From assembly GCF_020667895.1 (NCBI RefSeq), contig NZ_JAFMPS010000005.1, forward strand, positions 62,001 to 126,000: 64,000 nucleotides of DNA. Direction: 5' to 3'. The translations under genes and the position numbers were made by a program. Within the stretch, counting starts at the first letter, position 1. Each line of letters opens with the position of its first letter. The notes below the pieces were generated by a model. The model worked only from the letters and a program-made list of their open reading frames with translations, was not told the DNA's origin and searched no databases. Positions 15,472 through 24,502 of this stretch are shown here, in pieces. The stretch is from Alcanivorax sp. 1008. Lineage in GTDB: Bacteria > Pseudomonadota > Gammaproteobacteria > Pseudomonadales > Alcanivoracaceae.

Positions 15472-18249
15472 ATGCCACTTTCATGGAATGACATCCGCAC
15501 ACGATCCGTCACTTTCGTCCGGGAATGGAGCGAGGAAACCTCGGAGCACGCGGAGGCAAAGAGCTTCTGGGATGATTTTTTCAGTGTGTTTGGGGTTTCT
15601 CGCCGGAGAGTCGCTGCGTTCGAGCAGCACGTTAAGAAGGCAGACGGGAAGGATGGCTTCATCGACCTGTTCTGGCCAGGCATGCTGCTCGCCGAACACA
15701 AGTCCAGAGGCAAGAATCTGGATTCAGCCTTCACCCAGGCCACCGATTACTTTCCAGGCCTGTCTGACAAGGAATTGCCGAGATACATTATTGTTTCTGA
15801 TTTTGCCCGGCTCCGGATTCGCAATCTGGACACAGGCGAGAACATTGAGTTCCCACTGGCGGAGTTGCCAGATCGCCTGTCACTGTTCGGTTTCATCGCC
15901 GGGTACGAAACAAGGGAATATAAAGAGCAGGACCCGGTAAACATAAAGGCAGCAGAGCGCCTGGCAGAGCTGCATGACGCGCTACGTGACGTAGGCTATG
16001 ACGGGCATGAACTCGAGGTGTACCTTGTCAGAATCCTGTTCTGCCTATTCGCAGACGACACCGGAATCTTCATGCCTCGAAGCTCATTCGAGGATTTCAT
16101 CAGAATCCGGACATCAGATGATGGATCCGATCTCGCATCCAGATTGAACGAGATATTCCAGGTGCTTAACACGCCAGCGGAGAAGCGCTTCAGGAACCTG
16201 GATGAGCAGCTCGCGACATTCCCCTACGTTAATGGGCGGCTTTTCGAAGAGCACCTCCCAACTGCCAGCTTCGACAGAAAGATGCGGGAGACCTTGCTCT
16301 CATGTTGCGAACTGGACTGGGGCGCCATCAGCCCCGCGATATTCGGATCCCTTTTCCAAGGTATTATGGATGCCGACGTTCGGCGCAACCTCGGAGCCCA
16401 TTACACAAGCGAAAAGAACATCATGAAGGTCATAGGGCCACTATTTCTTGACGACCTTCTCTCCGAGTTCGAAAAGATCCAGACACAGCCAGCAAAACTT
16501 CGGGTATTCCACGAAAAGCTCGGACAGCTTCAGTTTATTGACCCCGCGGCCGGCTGCGGAAATTTTCTCGTCATCAGTTACCGAGAAATAAGATTGCTTG
16601 AGCTTGAGGTCATCAAGGAACTATACGCAAAGGAAATGCAACAGCTATCAATGGATGCAGCGAGCCAATATGTCAAAGTTGACGTTGACCAATTCCATGG
16701 AATAGAGATAGAGGAATGGCCAGCTCAGATCGCCAGAGTAGCAATGTGGCTTATTGATCACCAAATGAACCTTCTGGTCGGCGAGGCATTCGGGCAGACG
16801 CTCGTCAGGATTCCTCTCGTTAAGTCGGCTAACATCGCACACGGCAATGCCTTGGATATAGACTGGAGTGATGTTCTTCCTGCTGCGAAATGTAGCTATT
16901 TATTTGGAAACCCCCCATTCGTGGGAGCCAAATACATGAGTGCCGAGCAGAGGGCGTGGACAGCCAAGATATTCGAAGGCATCCATGGCGGCGGAGTTCT
17001 TGACTTCGTTGCAGCGTGGTACGTGAAAGCTGCAAGATACATGAAAGGAGGGGCCCGCTGTGCTTTCGTATCGACAAATTCCATTTGCCAGGGAGAGCAG
17101 GCGGCCCCACTTTGGGGATGGATGATATCTCAAGGAATAAGTATTGATTTTGCACACCGGACATTCCGGTGGAGCAATGAAGCGAAGGGAGTTGCAGCCG
17201 TACACTGTGTAATCATAGGGTTTAGTCGAGCTAACAAGAAAGAACGAAAAAGACTGTTTGACTATTCCAGTGTTGATAGTGAACCGGTTGAAGCGGCCGC
17301 AAAGAACATCAATCCATACCTTGTAGACGCGCCGGACGTTCTTCTTTCCAATAGGTCAAAGCCCATCTGCGATGTGACACAGATGGGAATAGGGAACAAG
17401 CCAATTGATGGCGGGCATTATCTTTTTACAAAAGAAGAAAAGAATGAATTCATTAAGAATGAACCCGGAGCGAAGAAGTGGTTCCGGCCATGGCTTGGAT
17501 CAAGGGAATTTATTAACGGGATAGAAAGATGGTGTTTATGGCTTGGCGATTGCCCTCCGGATGAGCTTCGTAAATTGCCGCAGTGCATGAAGAAAGTGGA
17601 GGACGTAAGAAAATACAGAATGGCAAGCGTCAGTGCCCCTACAAGACGACTCGCCGACACACCAACCAGATTCCATGTCGAAAATATCCCGCAAGACAAG
17701 TATCTGCTAATACCGGAAGTGTCGTCAGAGCGCAGGAGATTCATCCCAATTGGCTTTATAGGCCCCCATATACTTTCAAGCAATCTTGTTAAGATATTGC
17801 CTAATGCGACGCTGTTTGACTTTGGCATCATGACATCAACGATGCACATGGCATGGACTCGGTCAGTCTGCGGAAGAATGAAGAGCGACTACAGGTATTC
17901 AGTTGGAACCGTCTACAACAATTTTCCATGGCCTGTTGATTCAACAGAGAAGCATAGGAGCGCAGTTGAAATAGCTGCGCAGGGCGTTTTAGATACCAGA
18001 GCGAAATTTCCAGAATCAACGCTCGCAGATCTTTACGACCCGCTAAGCATGCCACTGGCTTTGGCGAAAGCCCATCAGTCTTTAGACAAGGCTGTTGATG
18101 CATGCTACGTGGCGAGTGGCGGAAAAAGCTCGTGGTCCGGAGAGGGGGAAAGAGTGGCCTTTCTGTTCGACTTACATCAAAGGATCACATCAATTCTTCT
18201 CGACGACACCTCCGACCAGGCAACTCGGAACAGAAGAAAGAAGAAATAG
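15472..18249 (+). CDS. MmeI-like (type IIG/IIL) fused restriction-modification enzyme
   Basis: The 925-aa protein combines nuclease, methyltransferase and target recognition in one chain. The N-terminal nuclease has DGFIDLFWPG...LLAEHKS, a PD-(D/E)XK-type site with D65, E75 and K77. The methyltransferase has motif I DPAAGCGNFLVI and motif IV NPPF (FGNPPFVGAKY), indicating N6-adenine methylation. The C-terminal third should be the target recognition domain and ends in a lysine-rich tail. The length (~920) is that of MmeI. Such enzymes modify one strand and cut at a distance. It stands alone, as is normal for this class, and complements CRISPR-Cas as a defence gene. Its second half is visibly richer in A/T than the cas genes. 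Confidence 0.85.
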   Translation: MPLSWNDIRTRSVTFVREWSEETSEHAEAKSFWDDFFSVFGVSRRRVAAFEQHVKKADGKDGFIDLFWPGMLLAEHKSRGKNLDSAFTQATDYFPGLSDKELPRYIIVSDFARLRIRNLDTGENIEFPLAELPDRLSLFGFIAGYETREYKEQDPVNIKAAERLAELHDALRDVGYDGHELEVYLVRILFCLFADDTGIFMPRSSFEDFIRIRTSDDGSDLASRLNEIFQVLNTPAEKRFRNLDEQLATFPYVNGRLFEEHLPTASFDRKMRETLLSCCELDWGAISPAIFGSLFQGIMDADVRRNLGAHYTSEKNIMKVIGPLFLDDLLSEFEKIQTQPAKLRVFHEKLGQLQFIDPAAGCGNFLVISYREIRLLELEVIKELYAKEMQQLSMDAASQYVKVDVDQFHGIEIEEWPAQIARVAMWLIDHQMNLLVGEAFGQTLVRIPLVKSANIAHGNALDIDWSDVLPAAKCSYLFGNPPFVGAKYMSAEQRAWTAKIFEGIHGGGVLDFVAAWYVKAARYMKGGARCAFVSTNSICQGEQAAPLWGWMISQGISIDFAHRTFRWSNEAKGVAAVHCVIIGFSRANKKERKRLFDYSSVDSEPVEAAAKNINPYLVDAPDVLLSNRSKPICDVTQMGIGNKPIDGGHYLFTKEEKNEFIKNEPGAKKWFRPWLGSREFINGIERWCLWLGDCPPDELRKLPQCMKKVEDVRKYRMASVSAPTRRLADTPTRFHVENIPQDKYLLIPEVSSERRRFIPIGFIGPHILSSNLVKILPNATLFDFGIMTSTMHMAWTRSVCGRMKSDYRYSVGTVYNNFPWPVDSTEKHRSAVEIAAQGVLDTRAKFPESTLADLYDPLSMPLALAKAHQSLDKAVDACYVASGGKSSWSGEGERVAFLFDLHQRITSILLDDTSDQATRNRRKKK

Positions 18250-18429
18250 CCCTATTGTGGTCGCTGAAGCGGGGTTTGGCCGATTTGGCGAACTTTGCTG
18301 GCAGTGCGTCGGACGCCGAAAAAGATATTCGCCCCTTGCCTCGCTCAACCCTGCAGTTTATTCGTCTGCAGGCCAGTATGTATCCGACATACTATCTACT
18401 TACCCCCACCTTTGACACAGCATCTAGTT

Positions 18430-18455
18430 CCCGTATATTGTACTTCATATAAGGG
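18430..18455. promoter_or_regulatory. CCCGTATA-type palindromic operator before 18482
   Basis: CCCGTATATTGTAC is followed by TTCATATAAGGG, about 26 bp, 26 bp before the ATG at 18482. The first 16 bases with flank (TCCCGTATATTGTACT) are identical to those before the genes at 61091/61190. It is one member of the dispersed operator family described in the findings. Confidence 0.55.
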
Positions 18456-18481
18456 TTTAAGCCCGCCGTTAGAGAATTGCT

Positions 18482-18946
18482 ATGATCACGTTCAGCGATG
18501 CGCTGGCCTATGCCCGTGCGCTCAAAATCAACCGCCATACCCTCATTACCGAGTTTTCGGCATCCGAAGAAGGCCTGCTTCAGGGTGCCGGGCTGGCCGC
18601 AGGCAGCCTAGCTAAAACATCCTTCCCCGTTGCACAGTCATGGAACTTCCATGCCCAGGACGGGGCAATGCTGTGGGAGGGAGCGGACAGCCGGGGCCGC
18701 CGCATTGAAGTGCAGCTGCTGCAGTTCAATGGCCCCGCGCCAGAGATCGCAGCTCTCGCTCAAATCTCTGCTGCATCCGCCATATTGGCTGGAGCCAACG
18801 GCGATCTGCTGGATGAAGCTCATGATCAATGCCGCCCTATGCCAAAGATCGCTCTTCAGGAGCTTTCTCGAGTTATCGCCAGTGCGAGCAGCGCTGAGGA
18901 CGCAAACGACCAAGCGCCAGCGCCAGCGCTGGCCCTGGGGGTGTGA
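18482..18946 (+). CDS. Hypothetical protein (154 aa)
   Basis: ATG 18482 opens a 154-aa frame whose TGA ends one base before the next ATG, so it is the first gene of a three-gene operon. The protein is Ala-rich and soluble, with an Ala/Pro repeat near the end (QAPAPALALGV). I do not recognise it. A strong CCCGTATA-type palindrome lies just upstream. The middle segment (SWNFHAQDGAMLWEGADSRG) is beta-rich. Confidence 0.6.
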   Translation: MITFSDALAYARALKINRHTLITEFSASEEGLLQGAGLAAGSLAKTSFPVAQSWNFHAQDGAMLWEGADSRGRRIEVQLLQFNGPAPEIAALAQISAASAILAGANGDLLDEAHDQCRPMPKIALQELSRVIASASSAEDANDQAPAPALALGV

Positions 18947-18947
18947 C

Positions 18948-19442
18948 ATGGGGAAATATACCAAAAAACTATTGGCCGCCCAGGCAGAAGGGATGCTTAC
19001 CGAGTTCCCGGAGGGCTCCAAAGAGTTTGATATGCTCGCTGAAGAAGGATTTCTGATTCACTGGACATCCAACGAAGATCTCAATGAGGCGGACATCCAT
19101 ACCCATGGTGTTGAGGCAATTTTAGGTGCAACTGAGCTCCGGATCGTACTACCGGTGCGTCCAGAAATGGCCGCAACAATATTCCACATCGTCGTAGACC
19201 ACGCAAAAAAAACAGGGCCACTTAAGCCTGGGGTACTAAATGGCTTACTCAAAGGCGGAGTGCCGCTGTTGCTTGTGGAAGATGCCGACGAGCATCAAAA
19301 CCGACTCTTACGTGTGATTATCCCAGATCCAGAGGGCAATATTGATGAAGGCAAAATGGCGCCGGAGTACGCGGCGCAATTTCATAGCCTTCCTGGGCGC
19401 GACCACCCCTCTGAACCAGAAAGCGGTCCAATGGTGCATTAA
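18948..19442 (+). CDS. Hypothetical protein (164 aa)
   Basis: ATG 18948 is one base after the preceding stop and in a different frame from the longer ORF that starts at 18630, so I take 18948. The protein begins MGKYTKKLLAAQAEGML, is mixed alpha/beta and carries PEGNIDEGKMAPEYAAQF near the C-terminus. No membrane segment and no known motif. It is the second gene of the three-gene operon and partly overlaps an upstream extension of the third. Confidence 0.6.
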   Translation: MGKYTKKLLAAQAEGMLTEFPEGSKEFDMLAEEGFLIHWTSNEDLNEADIHTHGVEAILGATELRIVLPVRPEMAATIFHIVVDHAKKTGPLKPGVLNGLLKGGVPLLLVEDADEHQNRLLRVIIPDPEGNIDEGKMAPEYAAQFHSLPGRDHPSEPESGPMVH

Positions 19443-19452
19443 GGTGAGTGCG

Positions 19453-20073
19453 ATGAAACGATTAGGATCGGCAGTTATCAGGCACAAAGATCTCGTCGAG
19501 TTCTACCGCCTGGAAGGCCGCGGGGTAACAGATGTGGAAGATGCCCCAATCAAGGTCGCGCGAATGCCTGTCAGCGGCACTAAAGACGACGTCGACATCG
19601 CAATGTACAGCGATGAACTTACGGACTCCCCATTGCTGCAACCGGTGTACGATGTTGGCGTATGGCGTAACGGCAACACCATTGCAGCCACTGGCGCTTT
19701 AGCCGGACTACCGCCACTAATGGATACTATGGCGCTGAAGGGTGAGCATGGACAACCTGACGCGCTGCTTCGAATCGAGGTCGATAGCCTTGCTGGCCTG
19801 GACGGCGAAGATGCTGACATCGCCTTTTTACCACTAGACAATGAAGATGCGTATCGATGGGCGCAGCGGACGCATGTGTGCCCGGAATCAACATCAATGA
19901 AACTGGCCGGAATGGCTCTTTACGCGTTTGATATTAGCCGACTTACTAACGACCAGGTAAACGAATTGAGAGTGCGGGCCGGCAGGATTCTGGCTGAAAT
20001 TGCTAAGAAGAGCCGGGTTCATGACGATGATAACGACTGCGAAGATGACGCTCCGCCTGTCTTTGCCCCATAA
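19453..20073 (+). CDS. Hypothetical protein (206 aa)
   Basis: ATG 19453 follows AAGGTGAG about 4-10 bases upstream (GTG 19444 is also in frame); the open frame continues back into the previous gene but is not needed. The protein is acidic, with DDDNDCEDDAPPVFAP at its end. It has 'RLTNDQVNELRVRAGRILAEIAKK', a helical segment of unknown role. It is the third gene of the 18.5-20.1 kb operon, and all three may act together. Family unknown. Confidence 0.6.
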   Translation: MKRLGSAVIRHKDLVEFYRLEGRGVTDVEDAPIKVARMPVSGTKDDVDIAMYSDELTDSPLLQPVYDVGVWRNGNTIAATGALAGLPPLMDTMALKGEHGQPDALLRIEVDSLAGLDGEDADIAFLPLDNEDAYRWAQRTHVCPESTSMKLAGMALYAFDISRLTNDQVNELRVRAGRILAEIAKKSRVHDDDNDCEDDAPPVFAP

Positions 20074-20087
20074 ATAAAGCCAAAATA

Positions 20088-20504
20088 TTAGCCAGGCGCC
20101 GGGCCTGGCTCATCAGGATCGGCGCGCTTCTCCCGCGGCAGAAGAGATTCAGGATACGTCGCTGCCACTGCCAGCAAATCGCTGGTTTCTAACCTTCGGC
20201 TAAATCCAGCGAGCTTAAATGACTTGGCCACATATCGAGATGGATCGACCCACTCGGATGGCTTGAGCCATTTATAAAGAGCTTCTGCCGTTGGAAATAA
20301 CTGGCCACATTGATAGCCCAGGGCAGGGGACAAAGTAACCCCAATAATCAATCGCCGCCCCCTCGGGCCAATGCGTTCTAACAGGTCAATTAGAGGGGAC
20401 TGGGGTTGCTCTACGTCTGGGAAACGGCCAGTCGCTTGAAAGAGCATCTGTGCCCGCGGGTTGCGCGCCAAAATGCGCATTTGCTCGGAATGCTTGGCGG
20501 ACAT
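20088..20504 (-). CDS. Hypothetical protein (138 aa)
   Basis: I choose ATG 20504 because AAGGG lies 8 bases upstream; GTG 20513 is the alternative. The protein is basic-helical, with SRYVAKSFKLAGFSRRL near the middle-to-end and a Pro-rich C-terminus. It is 14 bp downstream of the small membrane protein gene in the same direction. Not recognised; no DNA-binding motif is certain. Confidence 0.55.
   Translation of the reverse strand: MSAKHSEQMRILARNPRAQMLFQATGRFPDVEQPQSPLIDLLERIGPRGRRLIIGVTLSPALGYQCGQLFPTAEALYKWLKPSEWVDPSRYVAKSFKLAGFSRRLETSDLLAVAATYPESLLPREKRADPDEPGPAPG
20091..20111. terminator. Bidirectional terminator hairpin between convergent genes
   Basis: AGCCAGGC pairs with GCCTGGCT around a GC loop, between the stop of the 19453 gene and the 3' end of the minus gene at 20088. 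On minus it is followed by AATATTTTGG. It overlaps the last codons of the minus gene. Confidence 0.5.
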
Positions 20505-20518
20505 GACCGGCACCCTTG

Positions 20519-20821
20519 TTATGAATCGGGATTGTCGATCAATTCAAACTGGATGCCCCCGGTAAACCTCGATACGAAATTGTAAATCCACGCGCCAATA
20601 ATCGTCATGATGTAACCCATGATGAGATATATAATGGGCATGACCACCAGCATAATCCAAAAAGGGGCAGGGTTTACTGGATTGCCGTTTGCATCATGCA
20701 TAGGAGCATTTAGAAACAGCAAGCTCATAGGCACCAAAAAAACAATTGAGCTGAGAGCCATAACACAGGAAAACGTTAGCGCTGCTTTATGAGCCGAAAC
20801 TTTAACAATACTCTTGGTCAT
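20519..20821 (-). CDS. Small membrane protein, two transmembrane helices (100 aa)
   Basis: The start at 20821 (MTKSIVKV) has GGAG 6 bases upstream; the longer start at 20833 lacks one. Two strong hydrophobic segments are present, approximately residues 12-33 (LTFSCVMALSSIVFLVPMSL) and 50-77 (WIMLVVMPIIYLIMGYIMTI), followed by WIYNFVSRFTGGI. The arrangement is like the DUF3566/YIP-type small inner-membrane proteins, but the family is not certain. Forms a short operon with the 20088-20504 gene. Confidence 0.65.
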   Translation of the reverse strand: MTKSIVKVSAHKAALTFSCVMALSSIVFLVPMSLLFLNAPMHDANGNPVNPAPFWIMLVVMPIIYLIMGYIMTIIGAWIYNFVSRFTGGIQFELIDNPDS

Positions 20822-20909
20822 TTGTGACTCCATTCATAATTAGTAGAGGTATCGCGAAGACCCGACCCAGACCACGCAGTGGAGGGCCCCATTCTACGCC
20901 GGCAACACT

Positions 20910-21605
20910 TTAGCCGAAGGAGGGCGCATCGACTGGGAGAGGAGACAAGGCCGCTCCTGGCGAAGAATCTATCTCCTTGGTTGCATAGACAAATCGCTGC
21001 ACCGTGGATCTACGCAGCGAGTCGCCGATTCTAATATCGATTTCAGCGAGAGGAATACCACATGAATTTACCCCAGACATCAACTGAACTGCGGCGAGTC
21101 TTGCGCAGAGGTGATCGAGATCTATCCCGGTGAGGGAAAGACGCTCTAGCGCGAGAGGCCGTGAGTTAAAAACGAGTCGTGCAGCACCTAAAAGCAGCCC
21201 GCCCGCTCCAACCGCGGGGTCGAGGACGCGGACAGGCCCTTTTGAAATATCGCCAGATGAAATGGCAGCCATGAGATCGCTCAAGTTTATCATGGCCATG
21301 ACGTCACACACATGAGAGGGGGTAAAGAATTGCCCCATCTGTGATTTATACCCTCTACTGGCGAGCTCTTCATACAAAGGCCCGAGAATATCGCTAAAGG
21401 GCTCAGACTGCCGGAGCGACCGCCCGTAGACAGCATCCAGCTCTTGGCAAAAGGCCAGAACAGCTGGAGGCTGGTTGGGGTCAGGCCTTGCTCCGATATT
21501 TGAAAGGCTAAAGTCACAGTATTCCCGCAGCGGATTGCTTTGGAATTGCCGAGTAGCCTTTAGGCAAATATCTGCCATGACATTGAGGTAGGGAACTTTC
21601 TTCAT
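20910..21605 (-). CDS. Shortened N6-adenine DNA methylase-like protein
   Basis: The 231-aa protein resembles the start of the HsdM/N6_Mtase domain. QMGQFFTPSHVCDVMA (about 93-108) is the TP-xx-V motif, and VRVLDPAVGAGGLLLGAARL (about 128-147) is motif I for SAM. Motif IV (NPPF/NPPY) is not present in the remaining ~80 residues. It is therefore either a SAM-binding domain with another role or a truncated, inactive methylase. The upstream sequence carries a CCCCTATGATATATATTTTACGGG operator at 21607-21630 overlapping the start region. Confidence 0.65.
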   Translation of the reverse strand: MKKVPYLNVMADICLKATRQFQSNPLREYCDFSLSNIGARPDPNQPPAVLAFCQELDAVYGRSLRQSEPFSDILGPLYEELASRGYKSQMGQFFTPSHVCDVMAMINLSDLMAAISSGDISKGPVRVLDPAVGAGGLLLGAARLVFNSRPLALERLSLTGIDLDHLCARLAAVQLMSGVNSCGIPLAEIDIRIGDSLRRSTVQRFVYATKEIDSSPGAALSPLPVDAPSFG

Positions 21606-21606
21606 T

Positions 21607-21630
21607 CCCCTATGATATATATTTTACGGG
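21607..21630. promoter_or_regulatory. CCCGTATA-family operator upstream of 20910-21605
   Basis: The 24 bases begin CCCCTATGATAT and end TTTTACGGG, matching the TACGGG end and length of the family. It abuts the start codon at 21605, so a bound protein would block transcription or initiation. Confidence 0.5.
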
Positions 21631-21864
21631 ACGCCAGTCTACTGCGAATGGACTGAAAATGTGAAACGATCGTTCAAGATTAAACCCGATCCGCGGCGGA
21701 GCAAGGTGCCCGGATCGCGCTTATACTCATAATCCAATAGCTTCGCCTGTTCTTGTAAGGCATGTTCTTCGCTCCCATCCCATTGTGGCGCCCACGGTGC
21801 AACCAGTCGCCGACAGAGTCAATTACGACCCGCCTGGTAAGGCGGGGACCGCCTCAGGCCGGTC

Positions 21865-22218
21865 TCAGCGCGGAGACGCATCCGCTGGCTCTTGCATGGG
21901 AGCGTTGTCGGCGTCGTCGAAGCCATAAACGCTATCCACAACATCGGCGAGGCCGGCAAGGGAGTACGATTCATGGTCATCTCTGCATTCCAGCGCCTCA
22001 CCCTCAAAGACTACTGAGAGCTCGAAGTCGTCCAGCGACTTAATGGGGATAGCTGAGTGAAACGCATCCAGTGCAGCATCGGCCCAGCGAGTCTTCTCCA
22101 CGCTGGCGTCGATCACAACATCAGCTCGACCAGGTACGCACTCGGCGTCATACACATGCAGGCGCTCGACAGGAACGACCGGCTTGATAATTACGGAAAC
22201 CATCACCTTCTGAGACAT
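21865..22218 (-). CDS. Hypothetical protein (117 aa)
   Basis: ATG 22218 (MSQKVMVSVIIKPVVP) is preferred to the longer frame from 22239. The acidic protein has several beta strands in the first half and no membrane segment. Not recognised. It lies between the methylase-like gene and the integrase in the same direction, about 60 bp after the integrase stop. The 21606-21864 stretch downstream holds no convincing gene, only the operator and short frames. Confidence 0.5.
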   Translation of the reverse strand: MSQKVMVSVIIKPVVPVERLHVYDAECVPGRADVVIDASVEKTRWADAALDAFHSAIPIKSLDDFELSVVFEGEALECRDDHESYSLAGLADVVDSVYGFDDADNAPMQEPADASPR

Positions 22219-22240
22219 TGCTATCACCCATAGGAACAAT

Positions 22241-22267
22241 TTACCGTATGATATATCAAATACGTAA
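22241..22267. promoter_or_regulatory. Palindromic operator TTACCGTAT...ATACGTAA
   Basis: TTACCGTATGATATATCAAA is followed by TACGTAA, giving near-palindromic arms. It lies between the integrase stop and the 22218 start. It is a variant of the CCCGTATA family with TTAC/GTAA ends. Confidence 0.45.
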
Positions 22268-22278
22268 ATCCTTCCTGC

Positions 22279-23385
22279 CTATGAAAACTTCAAAGAGCTC
22301 ACCGCTTCTTTGATTCTCTCATCGGAGCGCTGATCATAAATCTGAGTGGTACTAACATCCGCGTGCCCCATGGCATCCCTAACGAGCCCCAGGTCATTGC
22401 CGTTCTCAAGAAGCACAGTCGCGAATGTACGCCTAAGGTCATGCGGGGAGAACGCATCGAGGCCTATGGAGCGCGCCCGCCGGCCAAGTATGTAGTAGAC
22501 GCCATCACCAGTAAGGGCCTCCAGCCCTAAAAGCCCGTTTTTGTGTATGCGAGGAAACAACGGCGAAGACCTCATATCTCCAATAACAGCGTTGCGGTAC
22601 GCCGAAAGCCACTCTTGCAGCCTCACTTCACACTCCTTGACCAGGAATACCCGCCGAGTTTTATCACCCTTCCCAATTACGGTCAGGGTAGAAGATCGCG
22701 GGTCGTAGCTATCAACCATCAATGAGGAGAGCTCAGCTCTCCGAATCCCACAGCCCAGCAAAACCGCGATCAGTGCCGCATCGCGCCTGCCAATAAGGGA
22801 TTCGTCAGGATCGGCCGCGATAAACAAGGCCTTGACCTCTGCGGGAGTCAGACGCCGACCTTGCCGCTCAGACCTGGCCTTGGCATATCTGACTCTACGA
22901 ATTAGCTGATATTGCCCTTGATCAATAATGCCTCTGACCAAGGCTTCGCCGGCAACGGCCTTCAGCGCCGTAAGGTAGGCCCGGATTGTTGCTGCAGAAC
23001 GCCGCTGCCCAAGCGGTACTTTATCCGGTGACTTGGCTATTTGTGGCCATTCAACGCCACCGGATGGTGCGAGCTGTGAAAAATGCGCAGTGGATGATTT
23101 CGGAGTGCGCCGCAAGAACTCAATGACCAGATCTATGTGTGAAGCTCGCAGCTGCGACCACTGGAACTGACTATGGTGAATCGCCGCATCATGGGCCGGG
23201 CCACGCATGATCCAGCAGGCAATATTCAGGCATGCCTCCATTTTCCGCCGGCTGGTGAGCGATTTAAGGCCCTGAATATAGGCAACAGATGGCAACTCGT
23301 CCCGGTCAGCGGAAACGTAAGAAGTCAATCCAGTCCTGCGGCCATGAGCCGGCACAGATCCTTGGCGGTCGCTACTGCTGGTCAT
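22279..23385 (-). CDS. Tyrosine recombinase (XerC/D-type integrase)
   Basis: The 368-aa protein has a SAM-like core-binding N-terminal domain (about 55-160) and a catalytic domain with the expected residues. These are the first Arg in CGIRRAEL, HDLRRTFA supplying the His-x-x-Arg motif, and GHADVSTTQIYD containing the nucleophilic Tyr. Start 23385 has AGGAGGAA 5 bases upstream. It may resolve plasmid dimers or integrate a mobile segment; no attachment site was found nearby. Divergent from kfrA, with 218 bp between the starts. Confidence 0.88.
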   Translation of the reverse strand: MTSSSDRQGSVPAHGRRTGLTSYVSADRDELPSVAYIQGLKSLTSRRKMEACLNIACWIMRGPAHDAAIHHSQFQWSQLRASHIDLVIEFLRRTPKSSTAHFSQLAPSGGVEWPQIAKSPDKVPLGQRRSAATIRAYLTALKAVAGEALVRGIIDQGQYQLIRRVRYAKARSERQGRRLTPAEVKALFIAADPDESLIGRRDAALIAVLLGCGIRRAELSSLMVDSYDPRSSTLTVIGKGDKTRRVFLVKECEVRLQEWLSAYRNAVIGDMRSSPLFPRIHKNGLLGLEALTGDGVYYILGRRARSIGLDAFSPHDLRRTFATVLLENGNDLGLVRDAMGHADVSTTQIYDQRSDERIKEAVSSLKFS

Positions 23386-23456
23386 GTTTCCTCCTTGGGG
23401 ATTCGCCCGGGGCATCAGGCATACGCCCTCCCCGGCTAAAATACATCATTACTCAC

Positions 23457-23532
23457 GCGAATCTATATTCGCATAAGTAAAACATTAATAGAATGGGGCA
23501 CCTTTATATACCGTTCATACCGGTATACCGTT
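23457..23532. promoter_or_regulatory. kfrA upstream operator region
   Basis: GCGAATCTATATTCGC (23457-23472) is a palindrome. Downstream, ATACCGTT occurs at 23508-23515 and 23525-23532 around the palindrome ATACCGGTAT at 23517-23526. KfrA proteins autoregulate through repeats like these upstream of their gene, so these are likely KfrA or integrase control sites. Confidence 0.55.
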
Positions 23533-23602
23533 GCACCATTCAGGCCGATATGACACCCTTCGCCCACTTAACATGAACGGACTCAAGAACAGGGGATTTG
23601 CC

Positions 23603-24472
23603 ATGACAGAACAGCGCGTCACCAGCCAGGACGTCGTCTCAGCTATTCAAGCCCTCGAAAATGAAGGCGTAATCAATCCTGGTCTTCACCGAATCCGCAG
23701 CCGGATAGGGAAAGGCAGCACTGGGACCATCGCGAAGCTGCGCGCCATTTACTATGCGGAAAAGAACCGCGCGCCGGCTGGCGGCACCAACCCCATCGCC
23801 GAAGCGGTAGAAAGTCTCTGGCTGGAAATGATTAAGGCAATAGAAGAAAGGGAGAAAGTCGCGATCGAGGAATCCCAAAAGCCGCTCCAGGAAGCGCAGG
23901 CAGCAGCGGTACGCGCCGAGCTCGAAAAGGAAAAATTACAAACCCACCTTGAGGAAGCGAATAAGAGAATCGAGGAACTACTCCAAAGACAGGTCGAATT
24001 AAAGGCCGATCTACACGCTTCTCACGAAGCGGCCAACACTGCAAACATGACCAAAGAACGCGCCACCGCAGAAGCCGCTGCTTTGCGTGAGGCACTTGAG
24101 TCGCAGAAGGTAGCTATCACAGAGCTTTCAGCTGAGAGAGAAAAGCTGGCACTGGCAGGTATGGCGGAAAAACTCGAGCTCATCAACAAGGTCGCAGAGC
24201 TAAAAAATAGTCTAATGTCTGCTGGCGCTGAGTCCGCCCTACTCAGAAACCGGGCCGAGGCCGCGGAAAAAGCACTGGAGCTCGAGAAGATGGCCTCTGA
24301 GCGCCTTGGGACAGAGGTCAAGGTCGCACGGGCAAGACTTGAGGAAACCAAGGACGCGATGGGAAGGATGACTGGCCCTGAAAACGAAGCAGGAGCGCTT
24401 TCTTACAGAATTGGACGGACCCAGCGAGCACTGCTGCGAGAACATCATTTAAGAGCAAAGCCCCGTGCGTAA
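23603..24472 (+). CDS. kfrA: KfrA-like plasmid DNA-binding coiled-coil protein
   Basis: The 289-aa protein has an N-terminal ~60-residue KfrA-type helix-turn-helix (VTSQDVVSAIQALENEGVIN ... RIGKGSTGTIAKLRAIY), followed by ~200 residues of continuous Glu/Lys/Ala-rich heptads. This is the signature of KfrA, which binds its own operator, represses itself and helps stable plasmid inheritance. ATG 23603 follows AGGGG; an upstream in-frame start at 23531 lies in the operator region. Its presence is a main reason to call this a plasmid. Confidence 0.82.
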   Translation: MTEQRVTSQDVVSAIQALENEGVINPGLHRIRSRIGKGSTGTIAKLRAIYYAEKNRAPAGGTNPIAEAVESLWLEMIKAIEEREKVAIEESQKPLQEAQAAAVRAELEKEKLQTHLEEANKRIEELLQRQVELKADLHASHEAANTANMTKERATAEAAALREALESQKVAITELSAEREKLALAGMAEKLELINKVAELKNSLMSAGAESALLRNRAEAAEKALELEKMASERLGTEVKVARARLEETKDAMGRMTGPENEAGALSYRIGRTQRALLREHHLRAKPRA

Positions 24473-24502
24473 CCAGCACTTGCTGACGCATTGTCGTGTT
24501 AT

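Noticed and set aside
21660-21731. Short plus frame starting KRSFKIKPDPRRSK
   Set aside because: Only 23 codons with no ribosome site; possibly a gene remnant but not supportable.
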